NCBI GenBank assembly: GCA_025738555.1
Contig: JAOVFP010000024.1
Span: forward strand, 558,001-622,000
DNA: 64,000 bases
Direction: 5' to 3'
From: Cyathus striatus
Lineage: Eukaryota > Basidiomycota > Agaricomycetes > Agaricales > Nidulariaceae
The position numbers and the translations under genes were made by a program. Positions 11,078-22,470 of this stretch are shown piece by piece (within the stretch, counting starts at the first letter, position 1; every line of letters begins with the position of its first letter). The notes under the pieces are model-generated. The model made no database searches, was not told the DNA's origin, and saw only the letters and a list, made by a program, of their open reading frames with translations.

Positions 11078-13397
11078 TTAAACCTGTATATTTGCTATAT
11101 TTTCCCATTCCTTCAAAATTTCAGCAAGTTCTTTACGCACATTCAGGCGTACGTGTTTGCCTCTCTTTCTGTGGGTAAGGGGCCGATGCAAACTGCGAAA
11201 ATGTCCGACGAGCTTCCAAAACGATGCGTCACGTAGCCCTTCAGGAAAAGGTTCTATGTAAGACCACAACATCAATAGCAACTTTCGTGCTAAGAAAAAT
11301 TTTCCAGCTGCATAGAAGGCGCTGCACGTGGCGTCAATAGAAGGTATATCTGGAACGACTCCGGCATGCACCATTTGCTTGAAGATTCGGACTGCCTCCT
11401 CGGAATTACCTTGCCGAGCATAGGCAGAGATCAGAATTGTGAACATCACTGCGTTTGGTTTGATTCCCAAGTGTTCCGCCGACCTCATCGTGTCAATTAC
11501 GGACGTGATATCACCAGCTTGAGCATATCCTTCCATTAACGCACTGAAGTGATACTCATTCGGATGAACACCACGCTTCAACAGGATACGAAAAGTTTCC
11601 TTAGCGGCAGCAATATTTTGTTCCACCGCGGCATCGTGACGTATGCGCAATCCCATCAGAGCTGGGTCAGATTGGAACCTTCGTTTCACCAGAGAGTTAT
11701 AGATAGGTCTCGCACGCAAATCGTAACACAAGTGTCGGGGTGGTAAAAGACCAGCAGATGGATCAAACGACAGTGACGATTCTTGCAGTTTTTCGTCTGG
11801 AATAGCCTCTCCGATAGGCGATGTAGAATTCTGCTCACTTCCATGCAGCAAATATTTTTCGTACCGCATGAAACACGCAATCATTAAATGAATGTGTCGC
11901 GAAGTTGGTTGCAAGAAGGTCGAAGTCAGACGACGAAGAGTTGTAAGCATTTCTCGTGGACGCATATTTTCCGTCCTCAAATGACGTAGAAGAATTTCCA
12001 CTGTTGTGTGATTTGGAGTAACATCATTCACGCGCATGACATCCAAAATCCATTTAACACCTTTTAGGCCATAACGAGGCAAAAGCCCCTCAAGAGGGCA
12101 TGGAGAAGGTGGGTACTAGGCCGGACTTCTGAAATCTTAATGTGGATGTCTTCAGCTAGTGGGAGCGTGGTACCGTCTAAAAATACAGGGGTGGCTGGAT
12201 CGCATATTCTGTAAACCAAGTGTGCAGCTTGATCAACCTGTCCACAAGCACAATAAGCTTGTACGAGTGCAGTCAGTACAGCAGAAGTAGGTTCAATACC
12301 CTGTGTGACCATAGCTTTTAAAATCCCAAGGGCAGCGGGGAGATTAGCAGTTGCTCCTTGGTGAGCAATAAATAGAGCGAAAGTACGTGCATCTGGGTAC
12401 AGTGCCATATGCTTTGAGGCAAGGACGGAAGATCCAAAACAAATTTCTGACAGTGTCTTAATACTCGATTGGTCAAAGAGCGAAAGAAGTCGGGCGACTC
12501 CAACCATGTCGTTTTTGTCCATATATATCCGAATTAAAGAGTTTATGGCAGAAGTAGCATAGGAAGCTGGAAGTTGGGGAAACGATTCTAAAGCCTTCGC
12601 CAGCATATGAGGATCAGCGCCGAAGGACCTATGATACTTGGCGATTAAAGCGTGGGTGGTCGCATCAATGGGTATTCCTGCCTTTTCCATGTCTTGTAAG
12701 CACTTCCTGGCAGTGGATAAATTATGATTTTGGAAGTGAGCAGATATTAGTAAATGATAAGTACGACGAGAAGGGCTACAGCTCTGCTGTCTGAATTCGT
12801 CGATTATACCTCGAAGACTGTGGTAATCTTTTAATTCACGAGAGCTCTGACACGCCAGTTTAGCATTCTGGAGCTGCAACATCGAAAATATTGCTTTTCA
12901 GCTTCAACGACCTCAAGGAGGAGTTCCCATTTGCGTTGAGCTGCCAGCTTGTGACAAAGAGATTCATATATGTTGTGTTTTAGATGGAATCTAAGTTCGT
13001 GAAGGACCTGTAGGTATCGTCGGATAACTCTACCGGAAGGGTTTTGAGTTATTCGCTCTCCGAGCTTCCGAACTTCGGCATTATCGGTGAAAAAACGGGA
13101 CAGAGTAGCAGACGAGCGAATATATTCCAAAACGACATCGAGATTTGTGTCACTTCTCAGCATAATAAGAATATCTTGGAGAGACTGAGAGTCTACTGCA
13201 GAATTGACAGGCAGATGTACAGTTGCGGGGTTATTGAAAGTTCTGGGCGAAGGACGACGCAAAGCCGCGCCAATGGTAGTGTAGGAACATGAAGGAATGC
13301 ATGGTGCAGATTGAGGAATAAGCGCATCTCTTGCGCAAGAAAATATCCGCAAATGGACCTTATAGTATTGCGTGGAAGTAATGGCTCTCTTGAGCAT
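11078..13397 (-). CDS. Pentatricopeptide-repeat (PPR) protein, probably mitochondrial; two frameshifts
   Basis: Three overlapping frames together encode one protein. The start MLKRAITSTQYYKVHLRIF (13397) looks like a mitochondrial presequence; an in-frame ATG at 13430 is an alternative. Helical PPR-type repeats are visible, e.g. SRRTYHLLISAHFQNHNL, AVLTALVQAYCACGQVDQAA, EYHFSALMEGYAQAGDIT and AVMFTILISAYARQGNSEEA, the last two with the classic 35-residue spacing. The continuity LNWRVRALV to ELKDYHSLRGI (near 12829-12842) and ALLRG to LPRYGLKGVKWI (near 12079-12093) each needs one extra base; no intron of plausible size can supply it. Either the gene is decaying or the sequence has two indel errors. 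PPR proteins bind organellar RNA for processing or translation; the target is unknown. Confidence 0.75.
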
Positions 13398-13891
13398 GGA
13401 CAGCTGAACGCCCTCCACGAAGAGATGCACCTCTGTGGTCTAAGCGTAGTGGTCAGCAACTTGAATTCGTAAGTGCATCGGATACACATACTCAGTTCAC
13501 AGGCAATGAAAGACGTTCCGTCTAAAGTATTGACTTACGGTAAGTATGCCTCAAAAGTCCTAATAACTAGTTCCGTGTTATCGTCTGACGTTACTGCTGG
13601 ACCTTGAGGAGCTTCGTAGAATGAACTCGAGATGGAAAGTGAAACAATTCGAAGTCGTTTTCACGGGATCAACTCGGTATGCCACGTGACAGCTATATGT
13701 ATGTAAGGGTATCCCGGCCCGTGCCGGCGGGTCTCTAGACGAAGACAAACAATAGTACTTGCATACACTTCAAACATAATTACCATAATGAAGTGCAATT
13801 CTTACGTCTATAAGCTACATATCCATACAAGTGATAGCCAGGACTGCATATTGACAGAGTAAAAGGACAAAATGCCTACTTATTGTATCTG
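13398..13891. other. Intergenic region, PPR gene 5' side / XRCC2-like 3' side
   Basis: Both flanking genes are on the minus strand, so this holds the PPR promoter and leader and the XRCC2-like 3' UTR. A CACGTG hexamer lies at 13683-13688. No gene is apparent. Confidence 0.4.
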
Positions 13892-14993
13892 TCATTGCAC
13901 GCAAATATCACTCGAGGAAATAATAAGTACGAAATAAGTGGCTTTGGAATACCCAGCGATTTGCAATACAGCGAAGGATCTACTTTCTGATTGCAACTCT
14001 GAACCCATGTCATCCAATCTTGTATGATTGATATGAGATGTGGAATTCGAAAGATCTCCGAGCGTAATGCGATGGGAGAGCTTAAGGGTAGTAGGACCTT
14101 GAGGATAAACAGCATCTTCGCCCCCACTCGTTGCAGATAATAGAGGAAAGCCTTCCAGATGTTGCTTGTACAACTGTATGGGATGAATATCGTGCGGAGT
14201 ACTTATAACTGGTAAAAGAGCCCAGTTTGTGAGGGTTATCATCGGATTGTAGGAAGAATGAATGGATTGCAAAGCAGAAATTATATGGCGAATTGGATGG
14301 GAAGGCGGTTGAGACGGGTTGCTCGAAGTATGACGCTGATGCTCAAGGGCGAAACGGTCGGTCCAATAAAATGCACTGATGGAATCGACAGCAAGAAGAC
14401 CCATTTCAGTGTCGGGCGAGTTGCGACTGAGATAGGTCGGTAAATGAACCAAGGTGGTGGCGAGTTGGAGCGATGAAGTAGGACGAAAAATGTGAAGACG
14501 GTCAAGACACAAAGCCGCCAGATCAGAGAGAGCCAGTTGGGTGTGACTAGATAATATGCGGCTCAGCCTTGTAAGAAGTATTTGATTTAGGCGGCAGACA
14601 TCGAAAGTGGCGTCGGTATCAAATATGACAGCTCCTTTCTCCCATCCATCGAGTGGGAGAGAAGAATAGGATGCTGGCATGATACAAAGCACGATGAGAT
14701 AGTAAAGCAGATGAGTCTTGCCGGAGGCCGAAGGGCCCTGTATCTCAATGACATCGCCCTGGGTGAGGACGAAAGCGAAGGAGGGATGGCGGGGAGTGTC
14801 TGGTGGGATGCTTTGGCGGGTGAGTTGAGAGAATAGGGCTCTAGGATAGGGATGGGGCATACTGTTGCGGTGGACAGAAGACAAGAGCTGGGGGAAGGGG
14901 AGGGCTGTGAGCAGAGAATTGGCAGAGACTGAGGGGACTTACATTCAAGAGGGACTCTGAAGGCGCGTGGCCGAGAAGATGGTGGGCATCCAT
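13892..14993 (-). CDS. XRCC2: XRCC2-like Rad51-paralogue recombination ATPase
   Basis: Exon 1 starts MDAHHLLGHAPSESLLN (ATG at 14991-14993). A short intron with acceptor CCCCAG joins it in frame to LLSSVHRNSMPHPYPR. Residues 68-75 are GPSASGKT, a Walker A loop, preceded by GDVIEIQ as in RecA-fold ATPases. A Walker B-like LLAVDSISAFYW lies near residues 181-192; DSxSAFYW followed by D-R is characteristic of XRCC2. Rad51 paralogues assist Rad51 filament assembly in homologous recombination. The family is missing from budding yeast but occurs in basidiomycetes. The 3' end is taken at the stop at 13892; a further small intron there cannot be excluded. The gene is divergent from the coiled-coil gene, with 96 bp between start codons. 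Confidence 0.75.
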
Positions 14994-15089
14994 CGACCGC
15001 TCGCTAACATTGGCCAGCTCATTCAATTTCTCATTTCATTCTCATCTTTTCTCTCATTTCCATTCTCATCTTCTCTTCATTTCCAACCC
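14994..15089. promoter_or_regulatory. Short bidirectional promoter, XRCC2-like / coiled-coil gene
   Basis: Only 96 bp separate two divergent start codons, so the genes probably share promoter elements or their transcripts overlap. The strand of the plus-oriented gene is T/C-rich just before its ATG. No specific site is recognised. Confidence 0.4.
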
Positions 15090-17429
15090 ATGTCCATCTC
15101 TCAACCCAACAAACCACCTGCCACCGCCCGACGCTCAGCTAGTTCTGGTTCCCCATCTCCCGCCTCTCGTGCCACTTCTCGAGCTACCACCTCGCCACGT
15201 CCTTCCTCGTCCGCTCACCCTGTAATCCATCGTCGCCCTCCTCCAAAAACACCAGCGCTATCTGCTGCTCAACAAGAAACTCGCGAAGCCCTATCTGCAT
15301 CCTTAAAACATGAAACAGATCAGAAGGAACAAGTATGAAGTCTGTTTTATCGTCATCCGTTGCCATATTAATGTGCTGTAGCTCCTACTTCAACTTCAAG
15401 ACAAGGACCAGACAATTTCTACCCTTGCATCAGAGAACGAAAGCCTTACCTCTGCCCTGAATACTGCCGAAACGCGTATAAATGATCTCTATGCAGAGCA
15501 ATCTCGCTCTGAGATGGAGCTAGCCCAGCGAATAGATATAGCAGAGAAGTTACGGGCTCAAGTCCGCGAGCTTGAGAAGGAGAAACGAGATTTGCAACGT
15601 CGATATAACGAACAGGTTTTCATTATTTCGTCTGTTGTGTCACTGTTCGCTCATGTAACATCTAGACCGCTACCTTCGAGGCAGAGCGCCAGGCGTTTTA
15701 TGATAATGAACAGCATCTCAAATCGCGCATTCAATCACTCTCGCAGGCTCGAAAGGCGGTCGATGTTTTGCCATCTGCTTCAGAACTAGATAACGACGCC
15801 GAGTCCGACCCTGAGGACGAGTTTAGTGTTGAACATGATGCCCAAGTCGAGAAGCCTGATTTATATGACCCTGAGGTTGAGCCCGCCGAGATGACAGCTC
15901 TGAAGCTTGAACTTTCTACTCTATCGACTTCATATTCTTCTCTTCAGAGCACCCTTGTCTTACTTCAAACTCAGCTTGTTGACTTAAAGAGAGTCAATCG
16001 CGAACTCCAGGAAGAGAATGAAAGCTATATGATTCTGCTCAGAGAGAAGACTTTAAGTGGTCAATTCGATCTTATGAGGCAGGTTGGGGGCGGGAGTACA
16101 ACTAGTGATGATGACGGCGATGATGAAGATCAAGACAGCGCAGATATTGGAAGTATTCATAGCACTGGGCACAATACCCTTGACCGTGTCGATGAAGAAC
16201 CAGGCGAAGGCCTTTCTTTCTTAGAGGGCAGTGACCGTGCTGACTCGGATCTAGGATTAAATCGCAGCTCCCGCCATCCTTCCCGACAAGGTCGCAGGCG
16301 TACATCTTCTAATGCTGCTCCCCGTGGAGAGTCGCTTGCGGACCTTCCAATTACTGGTCCGGGTCTCGATCTGGCGGCAGAGCTTGGACGCGCTGAGAAC
16401 AAAGATATTCTTGCAGGAAATTCCGTCGATGATCAGGATCGACCTCTTACGATTGGTAAAAAACGGAGTAAACGAGCAGATGCTCGCAAAGTATCGTCTT
16501 CAGATTTGGGTGCTCTTGATCATCCATCTAGTGACATTGACGCTTTGCGAACAGAAGTCAAATCACTTAAGGATGCCAATAAAGCTCTCTCACTTTATGC
16601 ATCCAAGATCATCGATCGCATTATCGCTCAAGAGGGTTTTGAACACGTACTAGCTGTTGACTATGATAAAGAACCTGCCACCCCTTTGGCTGCGAATCCC
16701 AAAGTCACAAAGAATTCTGCTGCATCGCAACCAAAACCACGTCCTCAGTCACTTCTCCTCTCGAACGTTACTCCTGCGTCCGCCGATGAAGCTCCAAAAA
16801 CAGCGACACCTTCCAAGTCCGGTCACGCAGCTTCGAAATCGCAGCGGCGTTCCCTTTCTTTCGACTGGAAAAACTTCTCTTTGTTTTCCGGTAGTGAGAA
16901 GAAACCTGATGCCAATCTTCGGCCGTTAACACTTAGACCAGGTGCAAATGCTGTAACCGGTGCCAGAAAACTTGATACACAGGAAGACGAAGAGGATCGC
17001 AAAGAGCGTGAAAGACTGAACGCAACGATGAAACTCATGGGTATCCAACCGCCTTCAGGTGCCTCATCTCTGCCTCCGGCTATTGAACGAACTGCATCCG
17101 CTCCATCCCCTACTCCAAATGGCAGCAATAGACGGTTCTCACTCTTTGGATCCCGAACTCGTTCTGTTGAGGATACATCCACTAATTCTACTCCCTCATT
17201 GGTCGAGGGACATGGTCTAACACAAGAAGCACTGGAGCATGCAGAAGTAGAGAATACTCTTGCTGCGCTGGATACCCATGAACGTAATCTTAGCGTCGAA
17301 CTTGCCAGAGGGAGTGGGAGTGGCTTTACAGAAATAGCTCCACGAGCAAGTCGTAAAGGAAGAAGAAGTGTAGGGGGAAGTGGTAGTGGTAGTACCGTCT
17401 GGAGCGCAGGACTGAGTGAAGAGCACTAG
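15090..17429 (+). CDS. Uncharacterised coiled-coil protein with Ser/Pro-rich termini
   Basis: Three exons; introns 15333-15381 (49 nt) and 15616-15665 (50 nt) join in frame. The N-terminus is Ser/Pro/Arg-rich and disordered. Long coiled-coil stretches follow, e.g. LLLQLQDKDQTISTLASEN, LRAQVRELEKEKRDLQRRYN, LELSTLSTSYSSLQSTL and LVDLKRVNRELQEENESYM. An acidic Asp/Ser region comes next. A conserved-looking block, LRTEVKSLKDANKALSLYAS followed by KIIDRIIAQEGFEHVLAVD, lies in the C-terminal half, and then a phosphorylatable RRSLSFDWKNFSLF. I recognise the overall plan from uncharacterised basidiomycete proteins but know of no assigned function. A scaffold or cytoskeletal role is only a guess from the coiled coils. 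Confidence 0.8.
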
Positions 17430-17608
17430 ACTTATGTCCTCGGATATGTTGTTTTTCTAAATGTACGGATATGATATTATGGAACAGGCATCATCATGAT
17501 ACCATGATTGTATAGGATTTTTTTAGAGTACATATTTAAATAATTATGATATCTCTCCCAGATCTCCGGCTGACGTTTAAGTAATGAAAGACATGGATGC
17601 ACCGTATT

Positions 17609-18369
17609 CTATGATGAAGGTTGGTGTTCGATCAGTGTGTTGCGTACATGTGTCCGGATAGTCTGGAAAGGATTGGCAGCAAATTCGCTGTTTGAAAGGA
17701 TTAATGGATGGCGTAGCCTTTCGAGCTCACTGAAGTTGACTGTTTAATATACTAAAATATTACATGTTGTAATTCAGTACTCACAGTGCTTGTTTACGCT
17801 GCGTCTTAGAAAGAGGAACTCCTTTCCCTTCACCGATTTTACCTGCTTTCGCCTCAGGCCTTGGCGCAGGCTTGCTTCCTTGGGCCGATTCAAAGGAACC
17901 CGTTTCTGAAACAATCTTAGACCCATAAGCGTCCATTTCGTAAATAGCGACCTGTATATCATTCATTCCACCTGCTAGCTCCTCTTTAACTTTACGCTTC
18001 ATACGCCGGATATGTGACTTTGAGTATGGTGACCTGCCGCCTTCCAGGCCTGGATTCGTTTATTCAGGTAAAGTATGCATAATTGCCGACGATGCTCACG
18101 CTGTAAAAGCGCTTTTCGCTTTAAGTTTTGTTTTTCCTTTTTGCTCAGCACTGCAGGAGGTTCTTCAGCAGATATGGACTTTAGGATATCATTACCCTGC
18201 AGCAATAGCGGATATAAAGCGAACGAATTTACTGATAAAACCAGCTTACAGTCGTGTTTTCCGAGCTGCCAATCTCGACTTGCTGGACAGCATTTTCTTG
18301 CACTGCGAACGTCCGTTTGATTTTAGCGGATGAGCTGTGAAGACTGGCGCGAGTACGCCGATCCTTAGG
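17609..18369 (-). CDS. SLX9: Slx9-like ribosome biogenesis protein (5' exon unresolved)
   Basis: Spliced exons read PKDRRTRASLHSSSAKIKRT, FAVQENAVQQVEIGSSENT, then LSKKEKQNLKRKALLQRLEG, GRSPYSKSHIRRMKRKVKEE, LAGGMNDIQVAI, GKIGEGKGVPLSKTQRKQAL and LERLRHPLILSNSEFAANPF followed by QTIRTHVRNTLIEHQPSS. The order SKKEK..LKR, SKSH.RR.KRK.KE.L, GEGKG.PLS..QR..AL and RHP.IL...EF..NPF.TIR is that of the SLX9 family, which acts in 40S maturation and pre-40S export. Exon joins use normal short GT-AG introns. The initiator is not resolved: the acceptor TTTCAG before PKDRR (at 18370-18372) has no in-frame ATG on its 5' side. An ATG at about 18445 precedes a GTATAA donor, but the phase does not fit. Confidence 0.75.
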
Positions 18370-18731
18370 CTGAAATGTTCGATTAGAAAGGCACAATGAT
18401 ACCGCTAGTAGATGTGCAATATATAACAAGAATTATACTTGCCATGAGTTATTGAGCAGTCCAAAGTTGAATGGCACGGATCTCGATGAATATTCAGCGC
18501 TTCAACTTCAAGAAGCACAATATTTGAAAGTGAGGGCTTAGCAAAACATACCTCGAATTTTACATAATGCCACTGAGCTCTTAGTTTGAGACTCTGATTC
18601 AAAATTACTACTTATCAGAAGAACCTGACTCCTGCTTCTTTGCTGTTTGACTGATGTGTTTATTTATGATATAAAGCGATCCTTCCATGTATGTACTTGC
18701 GTAAGGCAACCGAATTAGTATATGGAAAGCT
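18370..18731. other. Intergenic region, SLX9 5' side / SLC35F5-like 3' side
   Basis: About 360 bp that must hold the SLX9 promoter and its missing first exon, plus the 3' UTR of the next minus-strand gene. A short minus-strand frame at 18441-18602 is open but resembles nothing I know. Confidence 0.35.
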
Positions 18732-20402
18732 CTAACTTGCAGTTAGTTCAACATCATTGATTAATCCGCTTGATCTATTCTCCAACGATCTTCCTCTCCC
18801 TCCAGTAAGGCGACTGGAATCCTGATTATCATCTTGCCTTTCTACATCGTCCATTCCTACAACAACAAAGCTTATTAAAACCAGAATAGCGCCAAGAATC
18901 ACTTGTCCTTTTGTTGGACGCTTGAAAAAGAAGTCGCCAATAACAGCAACGGGAATCGTTAGACTTAACCCAACAGTTACCACAAGAGGAGAAGTCTTCA
19001 GCATGGCGATGACATAAAGATAGTCGCTTAACAATGTGATAAACATCTATGATGTTAGATTAGCATATACAGAATATGTAGTTGTCAGCAGGACAAGTTT
19101 CTCACGTTAATAAAAATAGCAGTCCAAGCCTTGTTATTTGGAGGTAATGAAAAGGGCTCAACTCCTGTGAAATGTAAAATTACACCAATTGGCCAGCAAC
19201 ACAATATGTTAAACAAGCCAACGTAGCCAAAGAATAATTGCATATCGATCCGTGATTCATTTCGTATCCGGACTTTAAGCAATATGACGTAGAGGGCATA
19301 AAATAAAGCAGAGAGAAGTGCCAATAAGTCTCCAAATATTGGGCGTTGCTGATGTTGAACAACTGACAGGAGTCGTGAGATGACGTCGACAGACTGAGTG
19401 GTACCAGCAGCGGTGTTGTCCGATAAGGACACCAGAGTAATTCCAAAGAAGCTATGTTATAAATATGTGTTAGCCATTACTGCTACCACTCGACTCGTTT
19501 TTCACTGACCTGACGCAAACGGCAAGTACCTTAATAACGGTGAAATTTTCAACACCGAAAAGACGCCCCAAACCCAGTGTAAAGAATCCTGAGTTTTACT
19601 CAATCTCCATGTATTGCAGTTTTAAATGGAGCCTACTGACCACTCATGCTAGTAAGAATTGTTGCACTGGCTACGCTGGTGTAGCCAAGGGATGCGTTGA
19701 CCAACCAATTGGCCATAAACCAAAGGAAGCAAAATGCAAAGGCAAGCCATGCGGTTTCACGTGCGGTAAGAGGAGGAAGCTCATTTTCAGAGAGTATAGC
19801 AGAAGCAGAACCTCTCCACAAACTATCGTATGCGGGCTGGAATATTTATTAGCAACGTTATTTGCAGCATCTAACAATGATATACTTCTTCAGTATAACC
19901 ATCGCCCTCCAAGCTTTCTGCTACCAGTGCTTGATATTCTCCGCTACTTCTACAAAAATGGAATTCTTTTCGATTCGTGGATTATCCAAGTTGTCACGTA
20001 CGAGCTCGGTATTATTTTCCCTTGTTCTGACTCTACTGTATTCGTCGGCCGCGCCATTCGAAGCATAAAGAGGAAAAGATAAAATGTAAATGCACTTGTG
20101 CTGAGATACGTAACACTGTCCATGCGAACCGCATTAGAAGTTAACGAGTAAATTGCTATGGAAGAGGATACTCGCAGGAAGGGTTTTTCATAACCGTCCT
20201 CGTAAAGTCCCTTCATACCAGAGGTCAGATATCACACAAAGATTACATGCTATGGGATGCTTGCCTGGGTCAAGAAGTTGGAGGAAGTCCAAAGAAGCAC
20301 AACGATAAGAAGTAACAAAATGCCGATGATATATTCCCTGCGGTCTTCGCGAATAGGTAAACTTGGAGACTTTGCTCTTGAAAGTGATCGTTGTTGGCTC
20401 AT
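18732..20402 (-). CDS. SLC35F5-type (drug/metabolite transporter superfamily) membrane transporter
   Basis: The first exon starts MSQQRSLSRAKSPSLPIRED and runs into IIGILLLLIVVLLWTSSNFL, a first transmembrane helix with the 'W..SNF.TQ' pattern of the SLC35F5/YML018C group. Further exons give LYEDGYEKPFL, TYLSTSAFTFYLF, TAWLAFAFCFLWFMANWLVN, ASLGYTSVASATILTSMSG, FGDLLALLSALFYALYVILL, FFGYVGLFNILCCWPIGVIL and SPLVVTVGLSLTIPVAVIGD. That is about ten predicted membrane helices with an acidic-linker C-terminus ending NDVELTAS. The yeast relatives sit in the vacuolar membrane; the substrate is unknown. The gene lies downstream of the A41 tract and has a CACGTG at 20579-20584. Confidence 0.8.
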
Positions 20403-20734
20403 GATTCGTCTTGTTGGTGCATTCAAAGATATATGATAAGTTTGAGTACTTGAGAAAGGAAAGACAGGCTAATATAGGCCAAAGTTGCTGGCTGTCGGCG
20501 CCTTATTTCGCCATTGCGTGCTGTCAGCGGGTAGGCGATTGTTACTTGCCTGGAAATGGAATTTTAACTCCTTATTCTCACGTGCACCGTTAAATTTCAT
20601 AGATTTATTAGTTAAAATGTTGGATATTAAAATCGACTACTATAAAAAACCCTTAACAAACTTCGAGCTTTTCGCAATACAAGGAGACGTATACAAGTAA
20701 ACAGACATATGATTATAATAATGTCAGAAATGCG

Positions 20735-20778
<44 letters not shown>

Positions 20779-20796
20779 AACGAATTCAACAAAATG
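20403..20796. other. Intergenic region with a long poly(A) tract
   Basis: This region lies between the SLC35F5-like start codon and the stop of the next minus-strand gene. It holds CACGTG (20579-20584), an ACTTGAG word at 20448-20454 and the A41 run. Short open frames here have no recognisable products. Confidence 0.5.
20735..20775 (+). repeat. A41 homopolymer
   Basis: Forty-one consecutive A on the plus strand. On the minus strand it is T41, beginning 22 nt after the stop codon of the membrane-protein gene, so it falls in that gene's 3' UTR or terminator region. No clear target-site duplication flanks it. Confidence 0.95.
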
Positions 20797-22373
20797 CTAT
20801 GAGGTCCGTAAAGGCATCGCAGGAGGATGATACTTAACTTTCTCAAATATGCGGTATAAGCTAATTACGAGATTTGAACAATACGCGATCAAACCAACAA
20901 ATACCAGGCCAATAAGGGCTAGCTGATCGTCACATATATGATCACCCACACTTCCTTCGAAGCTAGGTAGACCGTTTGATGGCCGCGGAAGTTCATTATA
21001 CCAGGATGTGCTCGATGCTGGAGCACATGGTATGAGAGAGGTGAAGAAATTGTCGCAACAAAGTGAGAGCGCAGCAGACCAGGCACAAATAAACAGCACT
21101 TCCGATAATGTATGGGCAAGTTTTGCGGTAGTCCGCCATAGTCCTAAAGGGCGGCCAAAATATTCGAGCTGTCGTCAAAGTTAACAATTTGAAGCGTTAT
21201 TCAGAAGGGTAAACTTACATATATCGCCCCAATTACATGCACTAGAGTCAAGGGTGCAAATATTATAACTACGGTTCTACCCACCGCAAAGTTCGATGTG
21301 AACATCACAATTGATGCCTAAGGTCAGGAGAAAGTACTTACGGAGAACTTCCGACAGCACCCATCACCCTATTTCGAAGTTCTATATTCCGTATTCGGAT
21401 GGCCATTCCAAGGGCAGCGCCCGTAAAAGTAATGTTTATAAAACGGAATAACTGTATATATATTAAATACACAACAGCGAAGTCGGTAACAAAACGTACC
21501 AAGGGAACATAAACGTTGGTTAATATGAATGATCGTATCCGACGTCGCCTTCGTTTCCACTTGCCTCCTTCTTTTTCACTGTCGACCCTTTGGTTCGTGA
21601 ATCCGTACGAGTCCTCCCGGTTAATAACAGGACCTTGCGCATGTTGACTGGGAGTCCAAGGAGAGGACCAACCTGGTGTACGACTATGTGCCAAGGTAAA
21701 AGAAGTTGTAGGTTCGGTAGGAAGCGAAATAGCAAGAGGATGATCTTGAGTTGGGCCTTGGATCTCATTTTCAGGATCCCTCTCTTTCTCGCGACGGAGA
21801 AAGGAAGGCCCCTCCCTAAGTTCTCGAATGCTTGCAGAAGTAGGAAGCCAGGACACGGAATGATCTCTTACACTTTTTTTATCTTGTCTGGATCGCGCCG
21901 GTAACAGGTGGATGCTCTCTCTTGTACGGGGAAGAGCGAATGTCCACCATCTGGAGTCAGGCTGTGACGATGAAGCAAAAGACGCGACGTCAGATGGACG
22001 AGATTCAGAGACATTGTAAAGATCTGAAAGGGGTTCGGTTTGATCCTTAGGAGACGGAGGTTCGTCTCGAGCCCATGCTGTGGGACATTGGGTGGTTCTA
22101 AGATCGATGAGAAAGAAGTTCGCCAAAGGAGCCGGACGTACGAGGTGAGGTAACGACAGTAACTGGGGGAGGAGGCTTGTGGAGACTGCGAACGCTGGAG
22201 GTGTGACCAAGGGTCTTTAGACTTGGGGTGGAAGGAGACGAAAGGTGGTGAGATGCAGTGTTTTTGTTGAGAGAAGAACAGGACATAAGATGGTAGAAGA
22301 AATAGTTTAGAGTAAAGGAGGGGAAGGGGCGGAAAGCACGAGAACGAAGAGAAAACGATGAGGATAAGGGCAC
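20797..22373 (-). CDS. Uncharacterised multi-pass membrane protein with long disordered N-terminus
   Basis: The main exon encodes a Ser/Pro-rich hydrophilic N-terminal half (e.g. [20 protein letters not shown]) and a basic stretch [11 protein letters not shown]. Membrane segments follow: [40 protein letters not shown], then (after introns) [59 protein letters not shown] and [20 protein letters not shown]. About five or six membrane helices are predicted. The order is typical of an uncharacterised fungal membrane protein; I know no function. The 5' end is unresolved: the main frame has no ATG, so a first exon, probably starting within 22200-22373 (MSCSSLNKN... or MPLSSSF...), must be spliced on. 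Confidence 0.7.
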
Positions 22374-22470
22374 GCAAGGCCAAGGACGAGATCGAATGAC
22401 ACTGCTTATGCGTCATGTGATCAATGTACCTCACATTTGATTCTCAACATTTTATCAACCAACAACCACT

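Noticed and set aside
12064..12882. Programmed -1 ribosomal frameshifting as the explanation of the PPR breaks
   Set aside because: No X-XXY-YYZ slippery heptamer in the correct frame at either break, and unrelated genes show similar breaks; indels are simpler.
20403..20775. SINE- or LINE-type insertion ending in A41
   Set aside because: No target-site duplication or internal promoter boxes seen; left as an unexplained homopolymer.
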